Shown: positions 1-8,884, counted from the first letter of the stretch. The stretch is 22,500 bases of DNA from Prorocentrum cordatum (GCA_963575745.1 CAUYUJ010001404.1:30001-52500), one strand, 5' to 3'. Notes: generated from the letters alone by a model not told the origin. Numbers and translations: made by a program.

Positions 1-1074
1 GGGGGGAGGAGGGGGAGGCTGGGTTACCAGATTAGAACTATGCTGGAGGAGGTGGGGGAGGAGGACAGAAGGTGGCGGAGGACGAGGAGGAGGGATGACA
101 GAAAATCGGCCAATGATCCCCAGCGCGAAGCGGGAGCGGCTAGCAGCAGCCCGACCACATCCTTGAAGGTGGGTAGTTGCTGCCCATTCTCCCCTGCCCT
201 CCTCAGACAAGGCGTCGAAAAGAAACAGGGTGAGAAACTGGGCACTTGGATCGCGAGCGGAAATGGCATGTCCCAAAACGACCTGCCAGGCTGTTGTCCC
301 ATAGCTGCCTAGCCATCTATCTCTGCATGCCACGCATATGTCTGCTATGCGATGCAAATACACGTGTACATATATGGCCTGCCAATAGATAGGTTTGCAC
401 TCGAGTCACTGGATGTGCAGTCGCACAGGAAATATGATGGGCAATCAGGACGCGGCAACGCACGGTGTAGGGAGACATCGAAGAGGGATAGTGGTGCCTG
501 CGCAACGGCTCCACCATCGTTTCCTGACAGGGTGGCGGCAGGACAAGACAAACCGGGACGGGCTATACGAAGTAAAAGATAGTACATCTGCACCAAAGGA
601 AGTCATCCCATACCGTGCCCAAATACCACAGTCTGCGCGCGTTCCCAGGCAAATATCACGAGTTAGAGCGCAGCACTGACATGCTCCAACCATGTTGGCG
701 TGCGCGAGAAGCTGCTCCCGTCAGGGCGCCCCCCTCCCAGTTCGTGGTCACCCTGGGCGCCCTTCTCATGGCACGACAGCCTCGGCATAAATCGAGTCGT
801 GTCGTGGTCGAGTCGAAAGCAAGGCCCCTCCTCTCTGATCTCCTCCCCGCCAAAGAGGGGGAGGCCCGATGGGTCTCAAGAAACCACGCTTCCCGAACAC
901 GACCCGAGAGGGCCCCGGGAGGCCGCCAGGACGGCTCCCCAGAGGCCTCCCAGACAGCGGCACGCGGCCCGAAGGGGCACACGCGACGGCCCAGGAGCTG
1001 CCCACGCGGAGCTCACAACGGGCCCCCGCCTGCCACCGCGAGATGCACGGTTTCCCCCGGGGCCGAAGGCGACC
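1..1074. other. No supported gene; GC-rich intergenic DNA
   Basis: Short open frames occur on both strands, but none has a recognisable domain, a convincing splice-site pattern or a protein-like composition. The first 130 bases are rich in G and A (GGAGG runs). From about 820 to 1070 the sequence is strongly GC-rich with overlapping open frames on both strands, as expected by chance at this composition. I see no RNA gene and no spliced-leader-like motif here. Confidence 0.5.
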
Positions 1075-1168
1075 CGAGGAGGAGCAGGAGGAGGAGGAGG
1101 AGGAGGAGGAGGAGGAAAAGGAGGAGATGGAGGAGGAGGAGGAGGAGGAGGAGGAGGAGGAAGAGGAT
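1075..1168. repeat. (GAG)n polypurine simple repeat
   Basis: An almost pure run of GAG triplets, interrupted by AAAAGGAGGAGAT near its middle. In different frames it reads as poly-Glu, poly-Gly or poly-Arg, which explains the long low-complexity frames across it. It is best treated as a trinucleotide microsatellite rather than coding sequence. Confidence 0.9.
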
Positions 1169-1814
1169 GGGTCGCCTAAGCACTTCCGAGAAACCCTCCA
1201 CCGCGAGACAGAGAGACGGAAGCACTCCCCATGTCAGGCTCATCCCTGCAGAGTCAGCGCCTCATCTATGCACAGAAAGGGCCTGGCTGCCGCTCCGCGG
1301 CTGCCCGGCTCCCTCGGCCCCCCATGGGACCACTCGGGGCGCCCAGCGCTTCCTCTGGGCGCTTGCCCCTCCCCCCCCTCGGTTCCCCTCGGAGCCCCTC
1401 GGCTCCTCGCGAATCGCCGTGGTACGCGGTGCGCTGCTGTGCTGTGCCAGGCTCCGCCACACTGTGCTGCGCTGCTGTGCTGCGCTGTGCTGACCCAGGC
1501 TGCGCCGTGGCAGGATCCGCTGTCCTGACGATGCGCCGCATCTCGCCGTGGTGCGCTGTGCCGTGCCGCGGTACGGCAAAACACCCCATACGCCCGATAG
1601 CCTGACTTCGCCCAGCACCCGAGCTCTCTTCTCGGCACAATGATGGCACTGCTCACAAGAGTTCGGCCAGATTTCCGGTTCTGGGGCAGGTGCCACGCCG
1701 TGGGCGCCTCGTGAGCGCCCCCGTGCGCCGGCTGGGGTGTGCGGGTGCTCGGCCGGTGCCTGGCCCAGGGCGCCTCGTGGGCGCCCCCTGCGCTGGCTGG
1801 GATTTCCAGGCATC
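1169..1814. other. GC-rich stretch with GTGCTGCGCTG-like repeats
   Basis: No gene is supported. From about 1425 to 1575 the sequence is a degenerate repetition of GTGCTG, GCGCTG and CCGTG words (for example GTGCTGCGCTGCTGTGCTGC). This short-period repeat opens several frames artificially. The pair of direct copies at 1702-1802 is listed separately. Confidence 0.5.
1702..1802 (+). repeat. Two direct copies of a 35-bp GC-rich hairpin unit
   Basis: Copy one is 1702-1736 and copy two is 1768-1802. Both start GGGCGCCTCGTG, continue with GCGCCC, and end in a GGCTGGG-like segment. Each contains the inverted repeat GGGCGC / GCGCCC around a seven-base loop. The copies differ by only a few bases, so the duplication is fairly recent. 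No coding role is seen. Confidence 0.7.
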
Positions 1815-2105
1815 GCACAGCTTGCACCGTACAGCTTGGACCACATGCCTTACACGGCATAGCTTGCACCGCACATCTCTTGCACTGTCAGTTCGCGCCA
1901 CATAGATTGCATCATACAGCTTCCGCCCCATAGTTTGCACCACAAAGTTTGCACCACATAGCTTGTACCGCATAGCTCGCATCACGTAGCTTGCGTCACT
2001 TTGCTTGCATCACCTGGCTTGCACCACACAGTTGGTGCCATAATGTTTTTTACCACCTGGCTCGCATCGCATACCATGCACCACATAGCTTGCACATGCC
2101 TCGCT
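1815..2105 (+). repeat. Degenerate 14-bp satellite array A (ATAGCTTGCACCAC)
   Basis: About twenty imperfect copies of a 14-bp unit close to ATAGCTTGCACCAC run through this stretch. Typical variants are TAGCTTGTACCGCA, TAGTTTGCACCACA and TAGCTCGCATCACG. The array ends within about 80 bp of the first retrotransposon-like coding sequence. A shorter array of the same unit lies at 5631-5735, on the other side of the retrotransposon remnant. Confidence 0.85.
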
Positions 2106-2149
2106 GCGCGGGCCGTGCTGGGCGGCACGGAAGGCCTAATTCACCCCGC

Positions 2150-4139
2150 ACCCTGCTTGAGGGAGGCCCCCCAGCCGGCATGGAGGCCATGGCGGTGGTC
2201 GACGTGGACCGGCACAGCGCTTTCCCGTCCATCGAGCGGATCAGCATCCGAGATGCCTTCCAGGAGCTGCTGCCGGAAGCGGCGGCGTTGACCAGGTGGC
2301 GCCAAGCTGCGCCAGGGCGGGTTGTCCTGCCGTCTGGTGGAGTGCTGCGCGCAACCGCGGAACGGAACAAGGAAACCCTCTTGGCCCATCTATTGCGCGC
2401 TCGTCCTCGCAAGCGTCGCGGCATCCGTTCGGGAAGGACAGAATGCAACAGGGATCGACAATCATTCGTCGCCCTGAGCATGTCGACGCCGTGCTTCGGA
2501 CCCTCGATGCAGCCGACGCCCGTGTGGGCGCAGCGACAGCCCGGGGTGCAGATGCAACGAGCGTCGCACACGTCGTCGGGCCGCCTGATGCCGTGGCTGC
2601 GTGCAGTGGCTGGACCACGGATTATGCGCTGGCCGCTGGCCAGCAGTGTGCGACCCACCGCGCCGGGAGCACGTGCTCGGGGTCGACTCGGCGAAACGCA
2701 CACCCCATCCGCCGAGGTTCACGGGGCCACCGAGGCTGTGTCTGTGCTCCACGGGGCGCTCGCGCAGGTGGAGGACACCGCGTCGGAGTGGATCCTGCTC
2801 CGCACGTGTGCCGACATGGGCAAGATGGTCCACTCATTGCGGGCCTCGGGCCCCTCCCTCGACCTGGCCGCGCTTGGCGAGTACGACTCCATGTTGCGGC
2901 GGTCGTTGGTGCGATGCCTCGGCGGAGAGCTGGACGACCTGTCCGCGGCACAGTGTGCCGAGGGCGGGCTCGGGATGCGGCGAGCCGCAGCCTCGGCGCT
3001 CCCAGCCGTCGTGGCATCCTGGGCCAGATCCCGGTGGCTGGTGGGCTTGTTCGTGCGAGGTCTCTTAAGCCGGCGTCGGGCCCGAAAGCATGTTCGCCGC
3101 TAACGGCGCGGGCACCGTGGACGCACAGTCGGCATTCGAGGCGTCGCCTCGGGCGGCTGCAGCGCTGCGCGCCCAGGACCTCGTGCAGCCGGCGGCTGGG
3201 GCGCGCGGCGCATCTGACGCGGCGCTCGCAGGCACGAGGCGCCCGCGCGAGTTTGCCATGACTGGGGACGACCCGGCGCTGCCCGCAGGAGCCGAAGACG
3301 CCGAGCTCGAGACCGCCAGCTTGCAGGCGGCGTGGTGCGCCATCCAGGATGACTCTGCAAGCCCGCGCTGCAAGAACACCGCCGGCGCCTCCTGGAACTG
3401 TGCAACGCCTCCGCATCGCCCGAGCGGCTGTGGCGGGCCTCGCGTGCACATAGACACGTGGTGCCCAGGAGCGACCTCCAGATGGTGGTCATGCTCCGGG
3501 TGGGGGCACTCTGCACTGGCTCAGTCGCGCTCTGCGCTCTGCGCCTGGCGCGGAGTCTCGCTCGGGGCAACTGGACGCCGTCTGCTGCACGGTGCCGGAA
3601 GCCACGCGGGGGCAGCACTACGACGTCTGGGACGAGGTGCTCTGGCTGGGGCACATGGCAGAACCCCCACGCCGCGACCAAAGTCGCTGGGCTCATTCCA
3701 TCCGCTCCAACGCCCCGCCCCGCGGACATCCTGGCCTCGGAGGCCCTCCCGAGCTGCTTGGCGGCGTTGGACATTGGGATCACGAGCCCCGACGCAGCCG
3801 GCGCGGATGCAAACTGCTGCGACGCGATGTACGGCCAGAAGCAGGGGGACTACCGCGAGTACGAGGCCGGGCCGCGGGCACAGGACCTCACTCGCCGAGC
3901 CCGTTGTCTGGTCAGCGTGGGGCCGCGAGCACCCAGAGACCAGCGTGATGCTGCCCGCGATGGCGGCGCGTGGCTAGGCGCTGCGAGGCCACCAGTTACT
4001 CCTCGGGAGGGCCCAGGGCGCCATTCGCGTCCGGCTTGTGCGATGAGCCGTCCAGATGTGGAACGTGTGCGCGCTGCGCCTCGCGGAGGACGAGGACGCG
4101 CCGTCTTCGGCGACTGCTGTGATGCCAGCGCCTGACATT
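2150..4139 (+). pseudogene. Decayed non-LTR retrotransposon: RT plus restriction-like endonuclease
   Basis: Reverse-transcriptase similarity is spread over several frames, so this is a broken copy. Motif A is seen as VDVDRHSAFPSI (around 2195-2235), with an Asp four residues before Ala-Phe. Motif B is seen in another frame as GTEQGNPLGP (2359-2388). The following segment (ALVLASVAASVRE) fits a third frame. I could not find the YxDD box; the region before PEHVDAVL at about 2476 seems deleted. A GGLGMRRA-type thumb/linker segment lies near 2960-2990. At 3718-3867 the frame reads RPADIL, then an Asp 15 residues later in LDIGITSP, then AMYGQKQGDY. This D-x14-D...K spacing resembles the restriction-like endonuclease of R2/CRE-type LINEs (inference from memory of the family). 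Apparent coding similarity runs to 4139, where another element interrupts it. Confidence 0.72.
4135..4139. repeat. Left 5-bp target-site duplication ACATT
   Basis: ACATT here is repeated at 5307-5311. The two copies sit exactly outside the inverted ends of the 4140-5306 element, as expected for a target-site duplication. Five bases alone could match by chance; the exact adjacency to the inverted repeats is what gives it weight. Confidence 0.55.
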
Positions 4140-4179
4140 TGACTACCTACCAGACCACCCCAACCCAACCCGAAGACCC
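4140..4179 (+). repeat. Left terminal inverted repeat
   Basis: Pairs with 5267-5306 in inverted orientation at 35 of 40 positions. Mismatches fall at 4141, 4144, 4148, 4153 and 4176. The core is rich in CCCAACCC. Confidence 0.7.
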
Positions 4180-4319
4180 GAATCCCACCAGCCCTCTGGG
4201 CGTAGGTGGTCTAGAGCAGATCCTCTTCCACCCCTCCCTCTTCCCCCTTGGGGAGGGGTTTACCCCTCCCCCTACCCCCTCCCCTGGACCTGGACGGGGG
4301 GGGCCGCGGGTAGTTAGAG

Positions 4320-4900
4320 CGTCCCAGATGGCCAAGACGGCTCCAAGAGCGCCTCAGAGAACCCAAGATGGGATGGAGGGGGTGGTGGGGGGGTGTCCCA
4401 AGATGGCTCAAGATAGCGCAAGATCGCTCACGATGGCTCCTAAGATGGTTCAAGAAGCCCAAAGACGGCCCCAAGATAACTCCAAGTGGCCAAACAGCTC
4501 CCCAAGGAGGCCCCGAAGAGGCCAAAATCGTCCCAAAACCTAAGGAAAATCAATGATTTTTGCTTTCTCGCCTTTTCGCTTCCGATGGCCATCCGAGGCC
4601 TGGAGATGGATCCAAGATGGCCCAAGAGGGCCCCAAGAGAGCCCCAAAAGAGCCCCAAGACGGCCCCAAGAGCGCCCAAGAGCACTCCAAGAGCGTTCCA
4701 AGAGGGGTCCAAGAGGCGATTTGAGGGGCTTCCGAGGGGGGACGCTAATTAAACCCCCCCTCTTGTTTGATCGACTCCCTCCAAGATGGCCCCAAAAGCG
4801 CCCCGAAGGCTCCCCAGAGCGCCTCAAGAGGGTCCCAAGAGGCGCCCAAGATTCCCCAAGGCGCCCAAAAAGCCCTCCAAGAGGCCCTCAAAAGACCCCC
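4320..4900 (+). repeat. CAAGATGGC-type satellite inside the inverted-repeat element
   Basis: Two blocks (about 4320-4520 and 4600-4900) consist of 9-12 bp units such as CCAAGATGGC, CCCAAGAGGC and CCCAAGACGGC. Between them, at 4520-4590, is an AT-richer spacer containing GAGGCCAAAATCG, AATCAATGATTTTTGC and CTTTTCGC. The same unit-plus-spacer pattern forms the large arrays at 11.9-15.7 and 20.6-22.5 kb. GAGGGGGG and CCCCCCCTC around 4735-4765 could form a local hairpin. Open frames here result from the repeat. Confidence 0.85.
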
Positions 4901-4904
4901 AAGA

Positions 4905-5000
4905 AGCTCCTTCCCCTCCTCCTCCTCCTCCTCCGATTCTTCCTCCTTCTCCGTCCTCCTTCTCCTCCTCCTCCTCCTCCTCTTCCCCCTCCTCCTCCTC

Positions 5001-5034
<34 letters not shown>

Positions 5035-5062
5035 TCCTCTTCCATCCTCCCCCTCTCGGGGT
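4905..5062. repeat. (CCT)n, (CTC)n and (CGA)n microsatellite cluster
   Basis: A pyrimidine-rich CCT/CTC tract (about 4913-5000) is followed by about ten CGA/GAC triplets at 5000-5034 and then more CTC. The strand purity changes abruptly at the CGA block. The tract lies within the inverted-repeat element. Confidence 0.88.
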
Positions 5063-5266
5063 CTGTGACAGCTTCCCCCGCCCTTTGTTATTCTGCATGC
5101 TCCCCGACTTCCCTGATCACCTCAACTCCCCTGAGCATCGTTTCTGGATGGGCTGGTGGGGATACGCGAAGCGTCAACAATTTCGGGTTGGGGGGGGTAC
5201 GGGTTCCATATGTGTTTTCTCGGTGTTCCACGACCCCCCCCCACACTGGAAATCGAGGATAAGTTG

Positions 5267-5306
5267 GGGCCTTCGGGTTGGGTTGGGGTGGTTTGGTGGG
5301 TGGTGA
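5267..5306 (-). repeat. Right terminal inverted repeat
   Basis: Inverted partner of 4140-4179 (35 of 40 matches), containing CTTCGGGTTGGGTTGGGGTG. A related word, TTTCGGGTTGGGG, occurs about 90 bp inward near 5180, which may be a subterminal repeat of the same element. Confidence 0.7.
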
Positions 5307-5311
5307 ACATT
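5307..5311. repeat. Right 5-bp target-site duplication ACATT
   Basis: Matches 4135-4139 exactly and begins on the base after the right inverted repeat. Together the pair defines the element ends used here. Confidence 0.55.
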
Positions 5312-5630
5312 GCCATGCCACAGAAGCAGACGCTCAACCGGCATACGCAGGGCCGCACGAGGCGATGGGCGACCAGCTGGAGCAGGGCAGCCGCGGGCCG
5401 GAGCCGCCCGAGCGGGGCAGCCTGGAGCCGACGGAGCGCCGCAGCCCGGCGGGGGCGGACAACGCCGGCCCCGAGCGTGCCCTGCCTGCCCAGCTGCTGC
5501 CGTCGCCGATCGGCCTGCGGAAGGCCGCGGGGGCCGCGCTCAGGCTGGGTCGCAGCCCTACGCCTGGTCTGCCGGCTTGGTCCGCCGGGTGGGCGCCGAG
5601 GAGGAGCCGAGCTGCTGGCGAGGGAACAAC
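5312..5630 (+). pseudogene. Possible 3' continuation of the split retrotransposon ORF
   Basis: Immediately right of the inserted element an open frame reads HATEADAQPAYAGPHEAMGD and continues as an acidic, Pro/Gly/Arg-rich tail (QLEQGSRGPEPPERGSLEP). The frame is offset from the left-hand one, as expected in a copy with other frameshifts. Placement between the element's right end and satellite array B suggests it is the displaced C-terminal end of the 2150-4139 remnant. I recognise no domain in it, so the assignment rests on position and composition. Confidence 0.35.
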
Positions 5631-5735
5631 ATGCACCACACCCAAGGTACACCTTGCAGCCTACACAGCAGCTTGCACCGTATACCTTACACCACATAGT
5701 TTGCACCACATGGCGGGCGGCACCTAGCACGCAGC
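5631..5735 (+). repeat. 14-bp satellite array B
   Basis: Several degenerate copies of the unit in array A occur here, including AGCTTGCACCGTAT, CCTTACACCACATA and GTTTGCACCACATG. The orientation is the same as in array A. The array follows the likely 3' tail of the retrotransposon remnant. Confidence 0.75.
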
Positions 5736-5850
5736 ATACAGATCCCATCCTGAGTGCAGGGAAGTCACAGCTTGGGGCCCCCGCTGGCCAACATTCTCTA
5801 AGTGAACCAAAAATATCCTAATTGTCTTCGCACCCAGGCTCATTGAATGT

Positions 5851-6010
5851 CTACGCCTTCACATGCTTCTCGGCAAAAAAATCAGGAGGGCACTCGAAGG
5901 CCCCTTCCCCTTCTACTGCCTCCCCTTCCGCCTTCAGCGTGAGTGGTCTCTTCTCTGGGGTCGGCGGAATCGGCCTCAAGGTCTTTGCAATGCAGGCCTG
6001 AAACTCTGGC
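5851..6010 (-). CDS. Candidate terminal exon of an unrecognised gene
   Basis: On the minus strand an open frame ends at TAG (5851-5853) with the protein-like tail PDFFAEKHVKA. Upstream it reads ACIAKTLRPIPPTPEKRPLT and then an acidic Glu/Gly stretch. Just 5' of it is a pyrimidine-rich run (CCCCCTTTTTCTTCCTCTTG) followed by ATGCCAG and TTTCAGG, which could be 3' splice sites. The exact exon start is uncertain (about 5990-6010). I do not recognise the protein and cannot see an upstream exon. It may be the last exon of a gene extending to higher coordinates, or a chance open frame. Confidence 0.35.
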
Positions 6011-6957
6011 ATATCGCGGCATGCAAGAGGAAGAAAAAGGGGGATGGGTGAATGCAATCTGGGACATCCCAACGTGTCGCGATGCACAAATCGCTGCATC
6101 CATCATGCACGCACTCTGGCAAATGCTACGAGCACACATACGAGGCAGATGTGACGCTTAACACTGTGACGACCAATGAGGACGTGCCACGCGACTGCTG
6201 CCGATGTCTGCGCACTCACTAAGAGAAGGCTTCCTGTGGACTTCGCCAAGAGCGAGTACGCTAACAGAGGAAACAGGATCCCAATGAAGAACGATAAAGG
6301 GGCATTGCCATGGGACTAGCAATGCTGAGTGCCATGCATTGGGCCAAATATTATCACGGCATCGGGTATGAGAGGCATGGCAACTGCGCTAGAATCAGAG
6401 CACATGCGAGAGGACATCCGAAAGGACGGGAAACCCTTGCGAAGGGCATCGGGGCGAACATAGTAAGAGGACATTGAGGGACCCAGGTGAAGATCTTGTT
6501 GTGTCAGGACCAGTATGAACTATTGCGTGAGTATTACTAAGTATGTGATGGGTGATGAGTTGCTTGTCCAGTGCCATGTGTTTGGATGGCAAGGAGCAGA
6601 GCAGATGGGACGAAGCGAACAACCGATGATCGTCCCGCATGTACGAAAAATCAGGCATGGGGGGAGCCGAATGCAAAAATGCTCAAAAAAACGCAACGGC
6701 GCAACAGGGGTAGCCGAAGGGAGGGGGCCGTAGTATCTATGTTGTGGAAGCTGTCGAGTTGTGCATTCGTTTCAATTTTCAGGGAGATCCCTGTGGGGCG
6801 CGCTCCGTGTGAAAGAGGTGCGCCGAAAGAGGCGGACGGGCGCGGCGTCCCCGCTGACACTGCATTTGGGCCCGTCCGCAGGGCACGCTGTGCGCGAGGA
6901 GCGTGCCGACATTGGCGGGTGGCGCACGCGGCGCCTCTGTTGTGTACCGGCACAACC
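6011..6957. other. No supported gene; mixed-composition DNA
   Basis: Base composition is more balanced here than in the flanks. Short open frames occur on both strands without a recognisable domain. If 5851-6010 is a last exon, part of this stretch would be its intron, but I could not place another exon with confidence. From about 6780 the sequence becomes GC-rich and grades into the CCCGCC repeat. Confidence 0.45.
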
Positions 6958-7236
6958 GCCCCGCTATATGGCCCGCCCGCCCGACCCGCCCGACACGCCC
7001 GGTATGGTCCGACCGCCCGACCCGCCCACTGAGGTCTGCCCGGCCCGTCAGGCAGGGTGGTGGGTCCGCCCAGCCCGCCCGTTGAGGATCCGCCCGCTCG
7101 CTTGGTTGAAGCCCCTCCTCCTGGCGTCCATGTCCCGCCCGCCAAACCCGCCAGTTGGAGTCCACCCGGCCCACCCGCCCGAACCGTCCGTTTGGGTCTG
7201 CCCGACCCGTCCGATCTGCCTCAGGGTCGTCTGACA
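6958..7236. repeat. Degenerate CCCGCCCGACC repeat tract
   Basis: Words such as CCGCCCGACCCGCCC, CCCGCCAAACCCGCC and CTGCCCGACCCGTCC recur with short spacers (GGTATGGT, GAGGATCC, TTGGAGTCC, TTTGGGTCTG). Read forward this gives Arg-Pro-Pro repeats; read backward it gives Gly-Arg-Val repeats. Openness on both strands and irregular spacing argue for a degenerate minisatellite rather than a gene. Confidence 0.75.
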
Positions 7237-7244
7237 CTGCCCTG

Positions 7245-7630
7245 CCAGAGGGAGAAGAGGGATGGAAGAGGGGGAGGGGAGCAAGGAGGGGGAAGGAGGG
7301 AAGAACGAGGCAGGAGGGAGGAAATGCAGGGAAGGAGGAGGGGGAGAACGATGAGGAGGAGGAGGAGGAAGAGGAGGAGGAGGAGGAGGAGGAGGCTCAA
7401 AAGGCAGCGGGGAGGAGGGAGCAGAGCGAAGGAGCAGGAAGGAGGGGCAGGAGGGGGAGGAGGGAAGAGGTGTGGGAGGACGGAGGAGGGAAGGAGGAGG
7501 GAGAGGTGAGGAGAGAGAAGAGATGAAGAAGGGAGAGTCAGGGAGGGGAACGGAGGACAGAGGAGGCAACAGGGTGATAATGGAGAGGGAGAAGAAAGGG
7601 GGGAGCAAGAACAGAGAGGAGGAGACCTCG
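7245..7630 (+). repeat. Long polypurine (GGA/GAG) tract
   Basis: Nearly 400 bases are almost entirely G and A on the plus strand, with a central pure GAG run around 7350-7395 and only scattered pyrimidines. It translates as Arg/Gly/Glu-rich on plus and Pro/Ser/Leu-rich on minus, both low complexity. Such tracts can adopt triplex structures and stall polymerases (established for polypurine mirror repeats); whether this one does is unknown. Confidence 0.85.
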
Positions 7631-8211
7631 CGGTGAAAGAGAGACCGAGAGGAATCTCTGGAGGAGACAGGCGCAGGTCCCCACTACACCAGAGCCGAGT
7701 GCAATAAAACTTTCGCGGAAGAGAAGAAGGAGGAAGAGGAGGAGCTGCACTACTTCTGCAGGGAGCAGGATATCTCATTAGGCGATCTCTGCACGCTGTG
7801 GGCAGAACATCTCGGCAAGCACTCCCTGCAGAGCCTGCTGCCCATTCCGAACCCGCCACCTTGCTCTCCACGGGCGACACGCCAGTCTGCGACGGATCGG
7901 CCATGAGCGGCGCAGCCCAGCGCCACCAGGCAGCGACTGCTGGTGGACGCGAGCCCACAGCATTGGCGGCGAAGCGAGTCGTACCCCGTGCCGCCTCTGG
8001 CTGCCGACACGCGGGGAACACGAAATTGCACAAACAAAACTTTCGGAGGTCCGCGCGGACTTCTCGGATCGGCGCCGGAGCCCCCAGGCGGCGCCTCCGC
8101 GCGCCAAAGGAGGAGGGTCCAGGCGCCGAGCCAGGAGAAACCTGCGCGGGCCTCCGAGAGTTGATGCTCCTGTTTTTTCGGCTCCCCGACGACCAGCGGG
8201 GGTGGCGGCTC
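7631..8211. other. No confident gene; one weak exon-like frame at 7638-7903 (+)
   Basis: A plus-strand frame without its own ATG reads HYTRAECNKTFAEEKK, then a run of Glu, then LHYFCREQDISLGDLCTLW and AEHLGKHSLQSLLPIP, ending at TGA near 7903. GGCGCAG just before it could be a 3' splice site. I recognise no domain and the Glu run continues the upstream purine tract, so I do not call a gene. The rest, to 8211, is GC-rich and is the 3' flank of the minus-strand DUF192 segment. Confidence 0.3.
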
Positions 8212-8769
8212 CTACCTCCGACCGAGGACGTGCCCGGCGGCACCCGCTGGCGACGGCCGCAGCAGCGCAGGCGGCAGCGTCACCTGCGCCCCGCGCCCGA
8301 GCCCCAGCGCGGCAAAGGTGCCGGCGGCGACCTCCACGGCGAAGCGCGCGGGGGCCCCGCTGCGGACCACGGAGGCCTCCAGGCGCTCGCTGTACAGCTC
8401 CTCGGGCTCCAGGGGCCCGCGCGGGGGCAGGGCACGCATCGTCCGCACGTCCACGGCACGCCCCGCGTCGTCGAGGAACGCGATGTCGAGGTCCAGGAGG
8501 GCGTCCTTCATCCAGAAGGCGCGGAAGTCGCTGTCCGGGAAGGCGAACAGCATGCCCTCGTCTGCTGCCAGCTTCTGGACGCCGCCGAGCCCTCGTTCCA
8601 TCTCGGCACCCGATGCCGCGAACTTGAGCCGCAGCGTGCGGTCACCGACTCGCGCCTGCACCTCACCTCGGGGGGGGGGAGGGGGGGGGAAAAAGGACAC
8701 GCTGAATCCCCGACGGCCATGCCCAACGACAAGTCCTTCACGTGCTTCTTCACATGAGCAAGTACGCAC
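8212..8769 (-). CDS. DUF192-family protein, 3' exon (partial)
   Basis: The minus-strand frame (185 residues from the first ATG, ending at TAG 8212-8214) carries the hallmarks of the DUF192 family of small beta-rich domains: GL at residues 60-61, GMLFAFPD at 72-79, FWMKDALLDLDIAFLDDAG at 85-103, and AVEVAAG at 144-150. The biochemical function of DUF192 is not established. The domain appears complete from about residue 39. Residues 1-38 look non-coding: they span a pure pyrimidine tract (TTTTTCCCCCCCCTCC) followed by GTGCAG|GC, which resembles a 3' splice site at 8656-8657. The real exon therefore probably starts at 8655, and an upstream exon with any targeting peptide lies at higher coordinates and was not found. 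The predicted ATG at 8769 should not be trusted. Confidence 0.75.
   Translation of the reverse strand: MRTCSCEEAREGLVVGHGRRGFSVSFFPPPPPPRGEVQARVGDRTLRLKFAASGAEMERGLGGVQKLAADEGMLFAFPDSDFRAFWMKDALLDLDIAFLDDAGRAVDVRTMRALPPRGPLEPEELYSERLEASVVRSGAPARFAVEVAAGTFAALGLGRGAQVTLPPALLRPSPAGAAGHVLGRR
8656..8692 (-). promoter_or_regulatory. Probable polypyrimidine tract and 3' splice site
   Basis: On the minus strand a run of T and C about 25 bases long leads to CGAGGTGAGGTGCAG, and the DUF192-like coding sequence follows with GCGCGAG. A G after the AG dinucleotide agrees with the AGG preference reported for dinoflagellate introns. A cDNA would settle it. Confidence 0.45.
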
Positions 8770-8884
8770 GGTTATCCAACAGACTCGACCGAAGTGTTCA
8801 GCCAGCCTTCAAAAAAAGAAAGCTCGCGGCCGCGGCCCGCGGGCCGTCACCAAACGGTGCTAAGGTGGTGTAATTGATGCGTGC

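Larger units (their letters stand above)
4140..5306. mobile_element. 1.17-kb non-autonomous element with 40-bp terminal inverted repeats
   Basis: Bases 4140-4179 and 5267-5306 are inverted copies of one another, 35 of 40 matching by hand. They include a perfect 21-bp core (4155-4175 with 5271-5291) containing CCACCCCAACCCAACCCG. ACATT flanks both ends. The interior holds no transposase: it carries pyrimidine/purine tracts, CAAGATGGC-type satellite, and CCT and CGA microsatellites. The element begins directly after retrotransposon-like coding sequence and supplies the TGA that appears to end it. A MITE-like or fold-back DNA element is the simplest reading. A chance pairing of two dispersed repeats in opposite orientation is the alternative. 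Confidence 0.6.

Noticed and set aside
615-1528. Plus-strand frames of 219-292 codons across the GAG repeat
   Set aside because: GC-rich, overlapping in several frames, with poly-Arg or poly-Glu cores from the microsatellite and no recognisable domain.
8318-8863. Plus-strand open frames opposite the DUF192 segment
   Set aside because: The minus-strand frame carries the conserved family motifs; the plus frames are its antisense shadows in GC-rich DNA.
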